Shown here in pieces: positions 60,775-64,000 of a stretch of 64,000 nt of DNA (position 1 is the stretch's first letter; each line of letters begins with the position of its first letter). Source of the DNA: Polydactylus sextarius. Its lineage: Eukaryota > Chordata > Actinopteri > Polynemidae. The stretch spans positions 3,031,001 through 3,095,000 of the forward strand of contig CM028919.1 of assembly GCA_016801845.1 (NCBI GenBank), written 5' to 3'. Made by a program: the position numbers and the translations under genes. Below the pieces are notes generated by a model. The model worked only from the letters and a program-made list of their open reading frames with translations, ran no database searches and was not told where the DNA came from.

Positions 60775-61662
60775 GTAAGTTAGCTGACAGACAAATGTAC
60801 AAGTTAACTCTTCTTTAATATGACCTGTAGTATTTAAACCAAACCTTAATCATTTATGAACATTTGGGGGCAGCACACGTTACCATAACATTGTGAATTA
60901 ACATATGGATCATACTAGGAAATAGTTGTCAGAGTCATTTGATTTTTTCAGTTTTCTTTTCCTCAACCCCCAGAAAGAAAGAAAGAAGACAAAAACCAAA
61001 ACACAATACTCTGAAGCTGCTAAATGCTAAACCATCTCTCAACCGAGAGTTGAGGGGGCAGATAAATGCTGCAGTTGCTTTTTTAATTTTTTATTTTTTT
61101 TTTTATCATTATTATCATTACTAAAAAGTTATTTTGAGAATTCACTGATTCATTAATTTACCTGCATCATGATCATTATCATGCAAAGACACTTGAAGAA
61201 CAGCTATCCTCCTACGTACAGGAAATACAACACCTCACTCCCACTTTAAGTGACTGGTGATTGACCCCAACAAGGTAGATTATTAGAACAGAAACAAACT
61301 GTTTGGTGTAAAGATGTAATGATATTATGATGCAAAACATTTCTAATAAAACAACTTTTTTTTTTTTTAACTGAAAAGGTTTATCTGTTTTTATTTCATT
61401 CCATAAAAAAATAACTTTTTATATCATACTGTTTATTGTTATTGTCATGACATCACCTGTCGCTTGTCTGAATGTGCGAATTTAAACATGTCCTGAAAAA
61501 ACAATCCGTAGTCATGAATCCATGGCCACCACAGTGACCTCTCCCCTGCCTTCTGCTGCTTATCTTTAGTAACTCAACCCCCATCCCCTCCACCCCACCA
61601 GTGGCTATTTTACAATTTGGCTAAATCAAGCTCTGAGGTAACAAGTGACACCTTCTGTTTCT

Positions 61663-61685
61663 AGGCTTCCGGTCGCTAGGCAACC
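61663..61685. promoter_or_regulatory. ETS core plus RFX X-box-like motif
   Basis: CTTCCGG (ETS) is followed immediately by GTCGCTAGGCAAC (61672-61684), which fits the X-box pattern RYYNYY-N-RRNRAC with a 1-nt spacer. This pairing is typical of ciliary-gene promoters. A 101-codon frame (61695-62000) starts just downstream but has no recognised homology. Confidence 0.35.
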
Positions 61686-61935
61686 TCAGCAATTATGCCA
61701 CTGCCAAGACAGGGAAGGGAGGAAGTAGCACCACGAGGCCCCCCGCCTCTGTTCATCTTGGCCGTGGCCAGCCCCAGCTACATCCTTCATCTAAGCGTAG
61801 TGCCTCCATACCAAGGCAGTGACGAGGGCCGCTGGAGCATGCTGTTTCCCACTGCTCTCATTAAATCAGCTCTCTTTCCGGTCTCATCAAGATACAGTCT
61901 CTGGCAGGAACTGCTCACTGATCACACCAAAGCAC

Positions 61936-61953
61936 TCTGCTGCCCCCTGTTGT
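61936..61953 (-). promoter_or_regulatory. CTCF-like motif
   Basis: On the minus strand CAACAGGGGGCAGCAGA resembles the CTCF core. It lies about 260 nt from the ETS/X-box site. Inferred from motif only. Confidence 0.3.
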
Positions 61954-61985
61954 TCCCTACAGCTCAAGTTAATGACCGAAAGGCT

Positions 61986-64000
61986 GAATTGAGAAGTTGA
62001 AAGTAATAAAAGTATATTGACATTCAAACCTTGTTTTACTTTAGTACATTAACCTGTCAGCTGCAATCACTAGATTTACACAAAACTGCACAAACACACA
62101 CACAAATCACATTTATAAGAGCATTGGTGTATGGGTGAAAAAACCAAACCACATGATGAAAATGAAATGATTAAAGATATAAATTGTACATTTCAGTGTC
62201 AGGCTCCACTGTGCAGTTAAATATCATGCAAATCTACAGACCTTTGTTAGATGTGTGGTTTGAATATTTTACACCAAACTGTATGATACTGTCAGATTCA
62301 TCAAGCATTAACAATAAAGGTCCACGTCCTTCCATCATTAAAAGTCCTGTATTTCAAAGTAAAAGCACAGAGACATTAATACAATGAAATGTTGAATTAC
62401 CACATTTACTATGACAGAATAATAATCACTGATGTATTAATATGTTGGTCAAGATGACTGTATGTTCTGTTAAGTAGTATAACCTACAGTGTATACATTC
62501 ATAATATTTTCTAAACCCATTGTGTTTTTGCGTAAAGATCATAGTCACAGAGTAAAAAGTAAGTGAGAATATGTCCATTTAAGCACAATGGAGCATAAAA
62601 CCGACAAAGAAGTATTCCAAGGTGAATTTCAAATGAATAAATACGTTACATCACACAATGTGTCTTTTTTACCTTCACTAGATCAGAATATAACAAAAAT
62701 CTTTGTTCAAATATGTTTATTATTGAATTTATCATAGAAAAATAGAAAATTATTGTCAGAACAGGGCTCAGGGCTTCTACCAGTCATCAAAGTTCAGTTG
62801 CATATTTTCAGGTCATAATGACCTACTGGTACGCACACACACACACCAAATGATCCACTGTTGTATTTATGCAGTCAAACAGCAATTTCACATTAATTTG
62901 CCTTCTGAAACTAACTGCAGGTCATAAATCAAGGTTTGCGTTCCCAGAACGAGATGCCATATTTTCCATCCACAGTTTCACCCACACTGTGTTCCACAAG
63001 AATAAACACGCCCGGAATAATGTTCAAACAGAGAGACACGCTGCAGAGGAAAATATGCTTGTAAAGGCCAGTGTACAGTGGCTAACATCTTATGGAAAAG
63101 GTTACACATGTATATTTAAATCCCACCCCCACAGATATTTCCAGCAAGGTGTCACTGTAGGTAAACACTCGCTCATACAACATTAAGGCCCTTGGGCTAA
63201 AATTAAACTGTTCAGGACAGTTGCATTGTTTGAAAAGTAGGAAAAAAATCCTTTTTTTAACTTCAGTGATGTCATGTGTTTGAGATCAGCATGGTCTCAT
63301 GGGCTTGTGGTCAAAGGAGCTATGTTTAGCAGCAGAGAGGATCAACTGTTTAACCTGCGACTTGCATTTCTCTTTTTTCCTCTGGAGTCATCAAAAATCC
63401 CAGCCTGGGTCTGAAAGCATGACCTCACATCTTCACATGACATATGCATAACTGTTGTTCATGCAATTTTTGTTGTCATGTGTCACAACATACATTGCAA
63501 GATTCAAGGCTTCGGAGTGTCTCTATTTATCTATTTTATGTAATTCTTTTTTTTTTTTTTTTTCTTTTTAACCAGCCAATGCAGCGGCCTAGCTGTGAGG
63601 TGGCATTACTGAGCTGTTGGTCACTCTGCTCTTTAGTCCAGACTGAAATTCCCAGACAACCATGTACTGGATTACAATGAAATGAATCATACTGATACTA
63701 GTGCTGCCATCAGGATGACACTCTACTTAGTTCTGCTGAAATGCCACCAACTGCTGCATGGATTACAACAAATGTTGACAGAGATAACCACAGTGCCCCA
63801 AAGATTTTGCCAATCCACCTACTTGTGATCTGATGCCACTGATGCAATAAATATCTCAACATCTGCCAGATGGACTGGTGCAAAACGGGTTGTGTGTGTC
63901 TTAGTGACTAACGTGATCCATCACTCACTATCATTACCATTATCATTAAAACTAGTTGGACCAAATACCTGCAATCCTGACGGTATCTCGTTCATGTGCT
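61986..64000. other. Intergenic, no gene seen
   Basis: AT-rich sequence with a short CA tract near 62834, a T16-type run near 63547-63563 and no recognisable exon, RNA gene or transposon. Confidence 0.65.

Noticed and set aside
1..64000. tRNA, rRNA, snRNA genes, CRISPR arrays or bacterial-type operons
   Set aside because: I saw no tRNA box A/B pairs, rRNA segments or regularly spaced repeats; the window is eukaryotic and intron-rich.

Overview
The window is vertebrate nuclear DNA, almost certainly from a teleost fish. It is AT-rich and full of (CA)n/(TG)n microsatellites and poly(A)/poly(T) runs. It carries small exons with consensus GT-AG junctions separated by introns of 0.1 to 12+ kb, and one pair of short inverted ends resembles a fish Tc1-like transposon. 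There is no bacterial-style gene packing. Most long open frames are intron or repeat noise.

Three conserved genes can be reconstructed exon by exon. (1) The 5' part of BABAM2 (BRE, a BRCC36-complex subunit) lies on the minus strand: coding exons at 16434-16307, 15710-15634 and 12810-12716 give residues 1-98. The rest of the gene lies beyond position 1, behind an intron of more than 12.7 kb. (2) A complete RBKS (ribokinase) gene lies on the plus strand: eight coding exons between 19602 and 48796, every junction in phase, 939 nt, 312 residues. (3) A complete MRPL33 (mitochondrial ribosomal protein bL33m) gene lies on the minus strand: four coding exons between 50931 and 49427, 198 nt, 65 residues, including a 19-nt microexon.

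Layout: 1-12715 is the partial BABAM2 intron 4; 12716-17150 holds BABAM2 exons 4 to 1; about 17.07-17.45 kb is a probable divergent BABAM2/RBKS promoter; 17.45-19.6 kb is probably RBKS 5' leader intron; 19.6-48.8 kb is RBKS; 48.8-49.4 kb is the tail-to-tail gap; 49.4-51.04 kb is MRPL33 and its ETS-site promoter; 51.04-64 kb has no recognisable gene. The order BABAM2 (divergent) RBKS (convergent) MRPL33 is the arrangement known at human 2p23, so this is conserved microsynteny.

The three products do not form a pathway. RBKS phosphorylates ribose in the cytosol, MRPL33 is part of the mitochondrial large ribosomal subunit, and BABAM2 scaffolds the BRCA1-A and BRISC deubiquitinase complexes. Nothing here looks like a novel multi-gene system. 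The observations most worth checking are regulatory or splicing-related: a (CA)19 tract 10 nt after a weak RBKS donor, a non-consensus donor after RBKS exon 2, a perfect 14-bp hairpin in RBKS intron 1, two GC-rich blocks inside RBKS introns, an ETS plus X-box pair near 61.67 kb, and exon-like signals at 59.7-60.8 kb.
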